9,153 nucleotides of DNA from positions 1 through 9,153 of the forward strand of contig JASHQT010000478.1 of the NCBI GenBank assembly GCA_030039005.1, in the 5' to 3' direction. Below are positions 1 through 7,803 of the stretch, in pieces. Numbering within the stretch: the first letter of the stretch is position 1; each line of letters opens with the position of its first letter. Under the pieces are notes generated by a model. The model had not been told where the DNA came from and did not search any database. It saw nothing but the letters and a program-made list of their open reading frames with translations. The translations under genes were made by a program, and so were the position numbers. The stretch is from Bryobacteraceae bacterium (GTDB lineage: Bacteria; Acidobacteriota; Terriglobia; Bryobacterales; Bryobacteraceae).

Positions 1-9
1 TTATGGCAT

Positions 10-309
10 TTAGAAACGCTCTACCGCATAGAGGGCCAGATCATGATCCTCCTGCGCGATCCACTTCTTACCCTTGTCCGGTTTGGCTCTCCTGAACGTG
101 GCCAAGATTCGCAACGCCCTTTGCCGATAGTGTTCGTCGGAGTAATCCCCGCTCTTCCCACGCGGGCGGATTGCCACGTCTTCAGGGCGAATACCGACCA
201 GGCACGCAACAGGCTTGCTGCGCGACGTGATGATCACATCCTCGGTTGCAGCCTGCCGGATCAGCTCCGAAGTCTTGTTCTTGAGTTCCCTCACCTGGGC
301 GGTCTTCAT
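10..309 (-). CDS. Phd/YefM-family antitoxin (type II toxin-antitoxin)
   Basis: This 99-residue protein begins MKTAQVRELKNKTSELIRQA and continues with DVIITSRSKPVACLV. That is the classic Phd/YefM N-terminal DNA-binding and dimerisation fold: start, V-R-E-L-K-N box, then a strand with 'ITSRSKPVA'. Family members neutralise a cognate toxin, usually a PIN-domain RNase (VapC) or Doc/YoeB type, with their C-terminal tail and repress their own operon with the N-terminus. The tail from about residue 50 is basic and then acidic, ending in ALYAVERF, and could be the toxin-binding segment. The open frame extends upstream to 483, but the family match starts exactly at the ATG at 309, so I chose that start; the Shine-Dalgarno sequence is weak. 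After the TAA an ATG follows at once but meets a stop after two codons, so no toxin starts there. A toxin may lie beyond the left edge, or the antitoxin may be solitary. The family call is strong; the toxin partner is unknown. Confidence 0.85.
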   Translation of the reverse strand: MKTAQVRELKNKTSELIRQAATEDVIITSRSKPVACLVGIRPEDVAIRPRGKSGDYSDEHYRQRALRILATFRRAKPDKGKKWIAQEDHDLALYAVERF

Positions 310-341
310 AGTGGCTACATCCGTAGCTACATCGTAACATC
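310..341 (-). promoter_or_regulatory. Tandem 12-bp repeat, possible antitoxin operator
   Basis: Read on the minus strand, directly before the antitoxin ATG, are GATGTAGCTACG (322-333) and GATGTAGCCACT (310-321), matching at 10 of 12 positions. They are preceded by a partial third unit, GATGTTAC (334-341). The middle unit holds the perfect 8-bp palindrome GTAGCTAC (323-330). Phd/YefM antitoxins repress their own genes by binding short palindromes near the start codon, so an operator role fits. That role is inferred from position and symmetry only. No clear -10/-35 pair could be assigned. Confidence 0.4.
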
Positions 342-354
342 GCTCCGCCAGCCT

Positions 355-389
355 CAATCCCCATCCCCGCGATGGCCAGCGGCCATCGC
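355..389. repeat. 35-bp stem-loop repeat, copy A
   Basis: This copy matches copy B (2561-2595) at 28 of 35 aligned positions, in the same orientation with no gaps. It consists of a C-rich lead (CAATCCCCATCCCC) followed by a perfect hairpin: arm 369-377 GCGATGGCC, loop AGC, arm 381-389 GGCCATCGC. The hairpin begins immediately after the stop codon of the histidine kinase (minus strand). It could therefore also serve as a transcript-end or mRNA-stabilising structure, but no T-run follows, so it is not a standard intrinsic terminator. The layout resembles REP-type intergenic repeats. I see no associated transposase gene here. Confidence 0.6.
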
Positions 390-2519
390 TCAGGCCACCG
401 CTCGCACGCGAGCGATAGCCGCCATCAACTCTTCCACCTCGATCGGCTTCGACACATACCCGTCCATCCCCGCCGCCAGGCATTTCTCGCGATCGCCCTT
501 CATGGCATGCGCCGTCATCGCGATGATCGGCAGGTGCGCCCCGCCCGCTTCCTCCGCCTTCCGGATCGCCCGCGTCGCCTCATAGCCGTCCATCTCCGGC
601 ATCTGCACGTCCATCAGAACCACATCGAAGCGCGTCCGCGCCACCGCCTCCAGCGCGTCGCGTCCGGAGATCGCGGACTCCACCGCGTGCCCGCGCCGTT
701 CGAGCAGCCGCACCGCAAGCTTCCGGTTCACGACGTTGTCATCCACCACCAGAACGTGCAGTGGACTCCGCGCCATGTGCTGCTTCCTCTCGAGCGAATC
801 ATCCCCGTTCGCGCGCGCGCCCTTCGCGCCTCGATCTTCATCCACCGTCACCGCCCCGGTCACTGCTCCAAAGCGGGCCGTGAAATGAAACGTGCTGCCT
901 CTCTCCGGCTCGCTTTCCACGCCGATGCTTCCGCCCATCAACGCGACCAGTTGCTTAGAAATCGCCAGGCCCAGTCCCGTGCCTCCGAAGCGCCGCGTCA
1001 CGGAGCTATCGGCTTGCGTGAACGCGTGGAAAATCGTCTCCTGGCGGTCGCGTGGAATGCCAATGCCGGTGTCGCGCACCGCAAACCGCAGCGCCACCTC
1101 GCCGCGCGAGGTTGTGGAGAAGCTGCTCGCGGAGTCGGCAGCCTGCTCCACCCGCACGGCCACTTCGCCCCGCTCGGTAAACTTGATCGCGTTCGCTACC
1201 AGGTTGAGCAATACCTGCCGTAGACGGCCAGGGTCGCCCACGACGCGCCGCGGAACGTCCGCTGCCACCTCCGACTTCAGTTCGATCCCCTTGGCTGCGG
1301 CCACGACCTGCATCGGCTTCATGCCTAGCGCCAGCATTTCGCGCGGGCTGAAAACCGCGCGCTCCAGTTCCAGCTTGTGCGCCTCGATTTTCGAAAAATC
1401 GAGAATGTCATTGATCACCCGCAGCAGCGCTTCCGCGGAGCTGCGAACGATTTCCAGATGCTCGCGCTGTTCCCGTTGAAGATCGGTGTCCAGCACCAGC
1501 TCCGTCATGCCCAGCACGCCATTGAGCGGCGTGCGGATTTCATGACTCATATTGGCGAGGAAATCGCTCTTCGCGCGATTCGCCGCCTCCGCGGCTTCCT
1601 TTAACGCGTTCTCCGCTTCGTATCGCGCCGCGATGCCGGCCAGAATTCCGCGGAAGTGCCCCGACAGCGTGGAGGCGAACGACACCACCGCTGTCGCGAA
1701 AATCAATCCGAAAGAAGAAATGAAAAATGCCGCGCCATTGACGATTTTGTCCACCGCCCCCGCTGCGTGCTCCAGATCGGATTGCGATGTCCGCAGGGAA
1801 GCGAACAATTGTCCGCCGGTGATCATCACAATCGCCGTCATGACCACCAGCAAAACCGCGAACACGCCCACGTACACCCGCGGATCCAGTCGCGCGGGCG
1901 GACCCGCCAGCGCATGCCGGCGCATGTAGCGTCGGGCTGGGACGTACAGCCAGTGCAGCAGTGGACTGCCGATTAACACCAGCTCGATCAAGTCTCCATA
2001 CAGCCATCCTCGCCAAACCTGAACCGCCTGGTCGAAACGGGCTCCGGCCTGGGCATGCCACAGCAGCACGCCGATCGAACAGATTCCCGCGGCGATCAGC
2101 GCAAACACGGCGAAACGCACGCGGTCCGCCCAGGATCGCAGCGCGGGCGAAATGCGCAGCATGGCCATCGAGGTCCACATCACTACCAGCGCCAGCGGAG
2201 TACCCATGGCCGCGAAGACGGCGACCACCGGTGGCATGCCGTCGTGAATCCAAAGCGCTAGCGCCGCCACGTATCCAGGGATCAGACCCAGCGCCGGATC
2301 GCAAAACGTGAGCAGCAGCAAGAACGCCAGCGGCGGGTTGAAAGAAAGCCTGCCGGCACACGGCGCCACCGCCGCACCCATCAGAGACAGCAACGCCAGC
2401 AGCACCAGCCGGCGCGCCGCCGGAGCGCTCCCGAGCGGTCGCCACACCTCGGGGTCCCCCCACCGGAACAGCCGCACGGGCGTTGCAGGTTGGGCCATAC
2501 ACACACTTCTGATAGTCAT
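390..2519 (-). CDS. MASE1-like membrane hybrid sensor histidine kinase/response regulator
   Basis: About 709 residues (numbering from the ATG at 2519). The N-terminal ~290 residues form about seven hydrophobic spans. One segment, [14 protein letters not shown], resembles the W-x-x-W-x-x-G-D motif of MASE1-type sensor domains. A coiled linker (about 297-322) leads to the HisKA box [12 protein letters not shown] with phospho-acceptor His326. The ATPase domain has its N box at Asn443, G1 DTGIG (483-487) and G2 GTGLG (513-517). The C-terminal receiver (about 587-709) has the acidic pair Asp593/594, phospho-acceptor Asp637 in V-L-M-D-V-Q-M-P, and Lys691. All catalytic residues are intact. There is no PAS and no Hpt domain, so a separate Hpt protein or another acceptor is probably needed for a full relay. 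The start is set by GGGGAG nine bases before the ATG; a TTG at 2528 is too close to that site. The signal sensed and the output are unknown. Confidence 0.93.
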   Translation of the reverse strand: MTIRSVCMAQPATPVRLFRWGDPEVWRPLGSAPAARRLVLLALLSLMGAAVAPCAGRLSFNPPLAFLLLLTFCDPALGLIPGYVAALALWIHDGMPPVVAVFAAMGTPLALVVMWTSMAMLRISPALRSWADRVRFAVFALIAAGICSIGVLLWHAQAGARFDQAVQVWRGWLYGDLIELVLIGSPLLHWLYVPARRYMRRHALAGPPARLDPRVYVGVFAVLLVVMTAIVMITGGQLFASLRTSQSDLEHAAGAVDKIVNGAAFFISSFGLIFATAVVSFASTLSGHFRGILAGIAARYEAENALKEAAEAANRAKSDFLANMSHEIRTPLNGVLGMTELVLDTDLQREQREHLEIVRSSAEALLRVINDILDFSKIEAHKLELERAVFSPREMLALGMKPMQVVAAAKGIELKSEVAADVPRRVVGDPGRLRQVLLNLVANAIKFTERGEVAVRVEQAADSASSFSTTSRGEVALRFAVRDTGIGIPRDRQETIFHAFTQADSSVTRRFGGTGLGLAISKQLVALMGGSIGVESEPERGSTFHFTARFGAVTGAVTVDEDRGAKGARANGDDSLERKQHMARSPLHVLVVDDNVVNRKLAVRLLERRGHAVESAISGRDALEAVARTRFDVVLMDVQMPEMDGYEATRAIRKAEEAGGAHLPIIAMTAHAMKGDREKCLAAGMDGYVSKPIEVEELMAAIARVRAVA

Positions 2520-2560
2520 ATCGACCAACTCCCCACGCTCTGCAGCGTTTGCCTGCTCCC

Positions 2561-2595
2561 CAATCCCTAGCCCCCCGATGGCCGCTGGCCATTGC
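2561..2595. repeat. 35-bp stem-loop repeat, copy B
   Basis: This is the second copy of the element at 355-389, in the same orientation, lying in the divergent region between the histidine kinase and uvrA. The hairpin is CGATGGCC (2576-2583), loop GCT, GGCCATTG (2587-2594). It has one G-T wobble when read as plus-strand RNA. The loop trinucleotide GCT is the exact reverse complement of the AGC loop in copy A, as if the stem-loop had flipped in place. The element lies upstream of the proposed uvrA start and of the histidine kinase start, so it may influence either gene. Confidence 0.6.
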
Positions 2596-2608
2596 GTGTG
2601 GCCGTTCC

Positions 2609-2617
2609 TGCGATAAT
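2609..2617 (+). promoter_or_regulatory. Possible extended -10 promoter for the uvrA operon
   Basis: TGCGATAAT matches the extended -10 form (TGn followed by a TATAAT-like hexamer, here GATAAT at 2612-2617). The nearest -35-like hexamer, TTGCGT at 2592-2597, is only 14 bases away, too short for standard spacing, so the extended -10 would have to carry the promoter. Transcription would begin near 2624, about 50 bases before the proposed uvrA start. I found no LexA box that I would trust. This is a pattern match only. Confidence 0.35.
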
Positions 2618-2672
2618 CAAATCAGCAGGCGGCCGCTCCGCCTCTCCCGAATCAATCCCCTGGGATAGTTCC

Positions 2673-5480
2673 TTGGACGAATCCATCCTCATCCGTGGAG
2701 CGCGAGTCCACAACCTCAAGAACGTTTCGCTCGCGATTCCGCACAACGTTCTCACCGTCGTCACTGGCGTCTCCGGCTCCGGCAAATCCTCGCTCGTCTT
2801 CGACACTGTCTATGCCGAGGGCCAGCGCCGTTACGTGGAATCGCTCTCGGCTTACGCGCGCCAGTTCCTCGAGCGCATGGAAAAGCCCGACGTGGACGAC
2901 ATCTCCGGCATCGCCCCGCCCATCGCCATCCGCCAGAAAAACACCACGCGCAACCCGCGCTCCACGGTCGCGACGTCCACTGAAATCTACGATTACCTGC
3001 GCTTGCTCTACGCGCGCGCCGGCCGCAGCTATTGTCCCCAGTGCGGCGACCTCGTACAGCGCGACACCGTCGACCAGGTCGCACAAAAAATGCTCGCCCA
3101 ACCCCAGGGTTCGCGCTGGTACGCGCTGTTTCCCGTGCACGCTACAGTCGGGAGCACCGATGCTCTGCGCGATCGCTTATTCGAGCTGCGCCGGAAAGGC
3201 TTCAATCGCCTCTATCAAAACAGCCGCGTCTTCGAATTTTCCACGCCCGAATCGCTGCTCGATATCGATTTCTCCCGAGCCGTCTTCATCCTCGCCGACC
3301 GTTTCGTCATCTCTCCCGATCTGCACCAGCGCATCGTCGATACCGTTGAAACCTGCTATCGCGAAGCGGCCGAAGTAATTTTCGAAGAAGCCACTCCGCA
3401 GGCGCCTCCGCCCGTGACGCTGCGCTTCAGCGAAAAATTTGCCTGCAAGCGCGACGGCATCGAGCTCCTCACGCCCGAGCCCGCGCTGTTCAGCTTCAAC
3501 AATCCCATGGGCGCCTGCCCGCGCTGCCAGGGCTTCGGCAACACCATCGATTACGACATGGACCTGGTGATCCCTAACCCCGGCCTGTCGCTCGACGAAG
3601 GCGCCGTCGAGCCCTGGACCAAGCCGCAATACGAATGGAACCAGGCGCACTACAAGAAGCTGCTGCGCGGCAAGGTCCGCTGGGATGTCCCCTACTGCGA
3701 TCTCACGGCGGAAGAGCAAGCCATCCTCGCTAAAACCATTCAGGACTTCTTCGCTGAAGTGGAAGCCAAGAAGTATAAGGTTCACGTGCGCGTGTTCCTG
3801 AGCCGTTATCGCGGATACGCCACGTGCCCGGAGTGCAACGGTTCGCGCCTGCGCCGCGACGCGCTGAACGTGCGCATTGCGGACAAGACGATCGCGGACG
3901 TTGTGAAACTGAACATCGCGCAGGCCTACACGTTTTTCGAATCTTTGCAATTGTCGCTGGAAGAATCGGAAATCGCCGACAAAATCCTGGTCGAAATTCG
4001 CCAGCGCCTCAAATTCCTGAACGACGTCGGCCTCGATTACCTGACGCTCGATCGCCTTTCTTCCACGCTCTCGGGCGGGGAAGCGCAGCGCATCCAACTC
4101 GCTACCTGCCTTGGTTCGCGGCTGGTCGGCGCCTGCTACGTCCTGGACGAACCCTCCATCGGACTGCACGCGCGCGACACCGGACGCCTTATCCGCATCC
4201 TCGAGGAGCTGCGCGACCTCGGCAACACGATCGTTGTCGTCGAGCACGATGCCGATGTGATGCGCGCGGCCGACCACATCATCGATATGGGCCCCGGTGC
4301 GGGCGAGCTCGGCGGCCAGGTGGTCTTCGAAGGGTCATATCGCAAAATCGTTGCTGATGGAGCAGGCTCGCTTACTTCGAAGTATCTGCGCGGCGACTTG
4401 CACGCCAAAATCCTCGGCGACGGCCGCGAAATCGATCGCCGCCGCGCCGTACGGTTCATCGGCGCCCGCGCTCACAACCTCAAAGGTATTGACGTCGAGA
4501 TCCCGCTGGGCATGATGGTCGCCATCACAGGCGTCTCGGGTTCCGGAAAATCGACTCTGGTGCACGACGTCATCTATCAATCGCTCACGCGCCTGTTGCG
4601 CCAGGTTGCGCCCGAAGGGTACGACCAGGATCAGGATCAAAAAGCCGAAAAGGTCACCTGCCGGCGCGTCGAGCGCGGCGAACTGGTGCGCGAAGTCGTG
4701 CTTGTCGACCAATCGCCCATCGGACGTACGCCGCGGTCGAACCCCGTCACTTACATCAAAGCCTTCGATCTCATCCGAGAAATCTTCGCCTCCACGCCCG
4801 ACGCGCGCAAGCGCGGCTATAACGGCGGCCATTTTTCCTTCAACATCCCCGGCGGCCGTTGCGAGAATTGCCAGGGCGATGGAACGGTCACGGTGGAAAT
4901 GCAATTTCTAGCCGATGTGGAGCTGGTCTGCGAAGAGTGCAAAGGCACGCGCTTCAAGAGCGCCATTCTCGACATTCGCTATAAGGGCCTCAACGTCCAC
5001 GAAGTGTTGCAGCTCACCGTCAAGGAAGCGCTCTCGTTCTTCTCCGAACACAAGCGCCTGGTGAACCGGCTGAAAGTCCTCGCCGACGTCGGCCTTGGCT
5101 ATCTGCGCCTGGGGCAATCGGCCACCACGCTCTCGGGCGGGGAAGCGCAGCGGGTGAAGCTGGCCTCGCATCTGGCGCAAGCCACCTGCCAGGGCACGCT
5201 GTTCATCTTCGATGAACCCACTACCGGGTTGCATTTTGACGACATCGCCAAGCTCCTCTCGGCCTTCCAGCGGCTGATCGAAAACGGCGGCAGCATTTTG
5301 ATCATCGAACATAATCTCGACGTGATCCGCAGCGCCGATTGGGTGATCGATCTCGGGCCAGAGGGCGGCGAGCGCGGCGGGCAAATCGTGGCGCAAGGCA
5401 CTCCCGAACAGATCGCGGCGGCTCGGAATTCCTATACTGGACAATACCTAAAGGAATATGCCGCAAACGCCGCACGTTGA
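2673..5480 (+). CDS. uvrA: Excinuclease ABC subunit A (UvrA)
   Basis: UvrA is the damage-recognition ATPase of nucleotide excision repair; it works as a dimer and loads UvrB at lesions. The protein has about 935 residues, the usual length. It carries two ABC ATPase halves: Walker A GVSGSGKS at 32-39 and 620-627, signature LSGGE at 466-470 and 820-824, and Walker B LDEP/FDEP near 490-494 and 846-849. The UvrB-binding region lies at about 110-230. The C-terminal zinc module C-x2-C...C-x2-C (Cys730, 733, 753, 756) is intact. The first module is atypical: C-K-R-D at 258-261 pairs with C-x2-C at 282/285. The insertion region (about 310-385) looks shorter than in E. coli. The start is a TTG giving [17 protein letters not shown], which aligns with the E. 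coli N-terminus; the frame stays open to a TTG at 2592, upstream of the likely promoter. The stop overlaps the next gene by 23 bp. Confidence 0.96.
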   Translation: MDESILIRGARVHNLKNVSLAIPHNVLTVVTGVSGSGKSSLVFDTVYAEGQRRYVESLSAYARQFLERMEKPDVDDISGIAPPIAIRQKNTTRNPRSTVATSTEIYDYLRLLYARAGRSYCPQCGDLVQRDTVDQVAQKMLAQPQGSRWYALFPVHATVGSTDALRDRLFELRRKGFNRLYQNSRVFEFSTPESLLDIDFSRAVFILADRFVISPDLHQRIVDTVETCYREAAEVIFEEATPQAPPPVTLRFSEKFACKRDGIELLTPEPALFSFNNPMGACPRCQGFGNTIDYDMDLVIPNPGLSLDEGAVEPWTKPQYEWNQAHYKKLLRGKVRWDVPYCDLTAEEQAILAKTIQDFFAEVEAKKYKVHVRVFLSRYRGYATCPECNGSRLRRDALNVRIADKTIADVVKLNIAQAYTFFESLQLSLEESEIADKILVEIRQRLKFLNDVGLDYLTLDRLSSTLSGGEAQRIQLATCLGSRLVGACYVLDEPSIGLHARDTGRLIRILEELRDLGNTIVVVEHDADVMRAADHIIDMGPGAGELGGQVVFEGSYRKIVADGAGSLTSKYLRGDLHAKILGDGREIDRRRAVRFIGARAHNLKGIDVEIPLGMMVAITGVSGSGKSTLVHDVIYQSLTRLLRQVAPEGYDQDQDQKAEKVTCRRVERGELVREVVLVDQSPIGRTPRSNPVTYIKAFDLIREIFASTPDARKRGYNGGHFSFNIPGGRCENCQGDGTVTVEMQFLADVELVCEECKGTRFKSAILDIRYKGLNVHEVLQLTVKEALSFFSEHKRLVNRLKVLADVGLGYLRLGQSATTLSGGEAQRVKLASHLAQATCQGTLFIFDEPTTGLHFDDIAKLLSAFQRLIENGGSILIIEHNLDVIRSADWVIDLGPEGGERGGQIVAQGTPEQIAAARNSYTGQYLKEYAANAAR

Positions 5481-6162
5481 GGCGCACTTCACCGCGTCGG
5501 AATTCGTACGCGACATCGTGATCGGAATGGCCGACGGTCTCACCGTCCCCTTCGCTCTCGCCGCCGGTCTCTCGGGCGCGGACACTACCACGCGCATCAT
5601 CGTGATCGCGGGGCTGGCGGAAATCGCGGCCGGCTCCATCGCCATGGGCCTGGGCGGATACCTCGCCGCGCGCAACGATGCCGATCATTACGCGAGCGAA
5701 CTCAAGCGCGAGCAGCGCGAGGTGGAAGAGCTTCCGGAAGTGGAAGCGCAGGAAGTCCTGGAGGTTTTTGAGAATTACGGGCTCACGCATGCCGAGGCGG
5801 TTCCCATCGTCGATTCGCTGCGCACGCGCCCCCAGCAGTGGGTGGATTTCATGATGCGCTTCGAACTGGGCTTGGAAGCGCCGGATCCGGGCCGCGCCGT
5901 CCGCAGCGCCTCCACCATCGCGGGCGCCTATATCGCCGGCGGTTTGATTCCGCTGGCGCCCTACATGCTGATGGCTTCGGCGGCGCCCGCGCTGCTGGTT
6001 TCGGTGGTTGCCACGATTGTTGCGCTCGCCGTCTTCGGCGCGGTGAAAGGCCACTACACCGGAATGCCGCTGGCATCGAGCGCGCTGCGCACTGCGTTCA
6101 TCGGCGGCTTGGCCGCGGCGGCGGCGTTCGGTATCGCGCGCCTGGTTTCTGGAGGAAAATAG
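5458..6162 (+). CDS. VIT1/CCC1-family iron/manganese transporter
   Basis: This 234-residue membrane protein has the layout of the VIT1/CCC1 family. Span 1 (about 16-38) holds the A-D-G-L-T-V-P-F-A-L motif with Asp26. Span 2 (about 46-70) reads S-I-A-M-G-L-G-G-Y-L-A with Met63. A Glu-rich soluble metal-binding stretch (about 71-148) includes E-x2-E-V-E-x-L-P-E-V-E and F-M-M-R-F-E-L-G-L-E. Three further spans follow (about 152-172, 174-196, 210-230). Family members move Fe2+ or Mn2+ out of the cytosol in exchange for protons; plant VIT1 uses Asp and Met residues in the positions noted. Bacterial members often sit in the inner membrane and protect against metal excess. There is no fused ferritin-like domain. 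The start ATG lies inside the uvrA 3' end, with AAGGA only two bases before it, which suggests translation coupled to uvrA. Which metal is moved cannot be read from the sequence. Confidence 0.92.
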   Translation: MPQTPHVEAHFTASEFVRDIVIGMADGLTVPFALAAGLSGADTTTRIIVIAGLAEIAAGSIAMGLGGYLAARNDADHYASELKREQREVEELPEVEAQEVLEVFENYGLTHAEAVPIVDSLRTRPQQWVDFMMRFELGLEAPDPGRAVRSASTIAGAYIAGGLIPLAPYMLMASAAPALLVSVVATIVALAVFGAVKGHYTGMPLASSALRTAFIGGLAAAAAFGIARLVSGGK

Positions 6163-6169
6163 AGGAAGC

Positions 6170-7384
6170 ATGTTGGCCGGTATTGCTCTGGTAGTTTTCC
6201 TTGCATTTCAAACCAACCTTTCCGAACAAGGTCTCAAGGCGCTCGACGCGAAAGATTACCAGTCGGCGGTGGACGATTTCACCAAGGCGATCGCGGCCGA
6301 CGCGAAAGACTACAGCGCGCATTTCAATCTCGCGTTGGCTTTCAGTCTGCAGGGCAAGAACGCCGAAGCGATTCCCGAATATAAGAAGACGCTGGAGCTG
6401 AAGCCGGACCTGTACGAAGCCGAGCTCAATCTGGGCATCTCGCTGCTGCGCGAAAAGCAACCGGCCGAAGCGGTCTCGTACTTCACCTCCGCCGTCGCGC
6501 AGAAGCCCAAGGAATACCGGCCCAATTACTACCTGGCCGCGGCGCTGCTGGGTACGGGCGATTTCGCCAAAGCCGAGCAACAGTATGTGGCCGCGCTGGC
6601 CTTGAATCCGGCGTCGCCCGACGCAGAACTGGGCCTGGCGCACGCGCTCGCCGGCGAAAACAAGTTGGATGATGCCGCCGGTCATTTTCATAAAGCCGCG
6701 GAGCTGAATGCGAGCTATCGCGACGATCTGCTCGAACTCGCGACGATGTACGAAAAAGCCAGCCAGCCCGATCAGGCCATGGCGATCTATCGCGAGTTTC
6801 CGCAAAATGCGGGTGCGCAGGAACGCCTGGGCACGCTGCTGCTGAAGGCGGGCAAGGCCGCGGATGCGATTCCGTGCTTTGAGATCGCGGTCGCTAAATC
6901 GCCTACCGAGGCCAATCGCGCGGGACTGGCCGAAGCGTACTTGAAGAATAATCAGCCCGATAAAGCGCAGCCGGTGGTGGAACAGATTTTGGCTTCTGAT
7001 CCGGATAATTTCGACATCCGCATGCTGCATGGCCGCCTGATTCGCGATCAACGCAAATTTCCCGAAGCGGCGATGGAGTTCGAGCGCGCGACCAGGCTCA
7101 AGCCCGATTCCGAGCAGGCCTGGAGCGAACTGGCCGGAGTGCTGGTGATGGCCGAGAATTATCAGCCGGCGCTGGCGGCGCTGGATCGCATCGCGGCGCT
7201 GCACGCCGAAAAACCCGGCCATGTGTTCCTGCGCGCGATCGTTTTGGACAAGATTCACGACGTCAAGCCCGCGCTCGAAAGCTACCAGCGTTTTCTTGCC
7301 ATGGACAACGATCAAAATCCGAATCAGGACTGGCAGGCGAAGCAGCGCATCAAGGTTCTCCAAAGAGAGGCGGGCGGGAAATGA
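6170..7384 (+). CDS. Tetratricopeptide-repeat protein, probably exported or membrane-anchored
   Basis: The 404-residue protein is almost entirely TPR helices. I count about eleven repeats of roughly 32-34 residues, from about residue 16 to 379. Examples are A-L-D-A-K-D-Y-Q-S-A-V-D-D-F, Y-S-A-H-F-N-L-A-L-A-F and A-W-S-E-L-A-G-V-L-V, followed by recurrent L-x-P-D-type turns. TPR arrays are protein-protein scaffolds, so a partner is expected. The N-terminus (MLAGIALVVFLAF) is a hydrophobic stretch like a short signal peptide or anchor, though it has no basic residue at its tip. The start has AGAGGA four bases upstream and follows the transporter gene by 7 bp. The end overlaps the next start as ATGA, a typical coupled junction. 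The specific role is unknown; the tight spacing suggests it works with the two secreted proteins that follow. Confidence 0.9.
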   Translation: MLAGIALVVFLAFQTNLSEQGLKALDAKDYQSAVDDFTKAIAADAKDYSAHFNLALAFSLQGKNAEAIPEYKKTLELKPDLYEAELNLGISLLREKQPAEAVSYFTSAVAQKPKEYRPNYYLAAALLGTGDFAKAEQQYVAALALNPASPDAELGLAHALAGENKLDDAAGHFHKAAELNASYRDDLLELATMYEKASQPDQAMAIYREFPQNAGAQERLGTLLLKAGKAADAIPCFEIAVAKSPTEANRAGLAEAYLKNNQPDKAQPVVEQILASDPDNFDIRMLHGRLIRDQRKFPEAAMEFERATRLKPDSEQAWSELAGVLVMAENYQPALAALDRIAALHAEKPGHVFLRAIVLDKIHDVKPALESYQRFLAMDNDQNPNQDWQAKQRIKVLQREAGGK

Positions 7385-7791
7385 CATTCGCGATCGTGGT
7401 CGTTCTGGCATTCGCCGATCTCGCGGCGGTGAAAGCTGAGCCGGATCTCAATCGCAGGTCGGAGTTGGCGCTTGCCAATGCCGAGGAGAAACTGGACGCC
7501 GCGCGCCAAGCCTACGTGGCCGGGAACGATGCCGCGGAAGCGGCCGACATTCAGGAAGTCGGGGATTCCGTAGCGCTTTGCTACGAATCCTTGGAGCAGG
7601 CTCGCGGGGCGCCGCGCAAAAGCCGTTACTACAAGCGCGCGGAGCTGAAAACGAGCGAGCTGATGCGCCGCTTGAGCGGGTTTCGCGATGACGTGAATTA
7701 CGACTTCCGTTCCAAGGTGGACGTGGTTCTGAAGAGGGTGTCGGACATTCATGACCAGTTGCTTTCCGATATCATGAGCAAGAAGAAGTAG
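7381..7791 (+). CDS. Small exported helical protein of unknown function
   Basis: 136 residues; I recognise no domain. Residues 1-19 look like a signal peptide (hydrophobic TFAIVVVLAFADLAA, then V-K-A before Glu20, a plausible signal peptidase I site). The mature part is charged and predicted by eye to be mostly helical: N-R-R-S-E-L-A-L-A-N-A-E-E-K-L-D-A-A-R-Q-A, then a basic segment (R-K-S-R-Y-Y-K-R-A), then a heptad-like C-terminal helix (V-D-V-V-L-K-R-V-S-D-I) ending S-K-K-K. There is one Cys (near residue 67), so no internal disulfide is expected. Its ATG overlaps the TPR stop codon by 4 bp, so the two are probably translated together. I have a memory impression of similar paired proteins in acidobacterial genomes; this is unverified. 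Confidence 0.8.
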   Translation: MTFAIVVVLAFADLAAVKAEPDLNRRSELALANAEEKLDAARQAYVAGNDAAEAADIQEVGDSVALCYESLEQARGAPRKSRYYKRAELKTSELMRRLSGFRDDVNYDFRSKVDVVLKRVSDIHDQLLSDIMSKKK

Positions 7792-7803
7792 AGGTACTGG
7801 AGT

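Noticed and set aside
310..483. Longer antitoxin starting at 483
   Set aside because: The extra 58 residues are Gly/Arg-rich, overlap the kinase 3' end and the stem-loop repeat, and lie before the standard Phd/YefM N-terminus.
43..585. Plus-strand frame of 180 codons across the antitoxin and kinase end
   Set aside because: It is antisense to two genes with firm family matches and spans their intergenic repeat; composition is that of a shadow frame.
2535..2548. Small hairpin ACGCTCTGCAGCGT upstream of the kinase gene
   Set aside because: The 5-bp stem is too short to stand out in GC-rich DNA, and nothing else points to a function.
1540..2592. Minus-strand frame of 350 codons overlapping the kinase N-terminus
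   Set aside because: A shifted frame of the histidine kinase gene; Gly/Ala/Arg-rich translation, whereas the kinase frame gives a proper multi-span membrane domain.
355..2595. The two stem-loop repeats as a CRISPR array or transposon ends
   Set aside because: There are only two copies 2.2 kb apart with a complete kinase gene between them; they are direct rather than inverted, and there is no transposase or target-site duplication that I can see.
3177..4277. Minus-strand open frame of 366 codons opposite uvrA
   Set aside because: It lies entirely within conserved UvrA coding sequence on the other strand; no ribosome site or recognisable motif.
6098..7411. Minus-strand open frame of 437 codons opposite the TPR gene
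   Set aside because: It is antisense to a gene with clear TPR repeats; its translation is rich in Arg, His, Gln and Leu with no domain pattern. Such long antisense frames are common in GC-rich genes.
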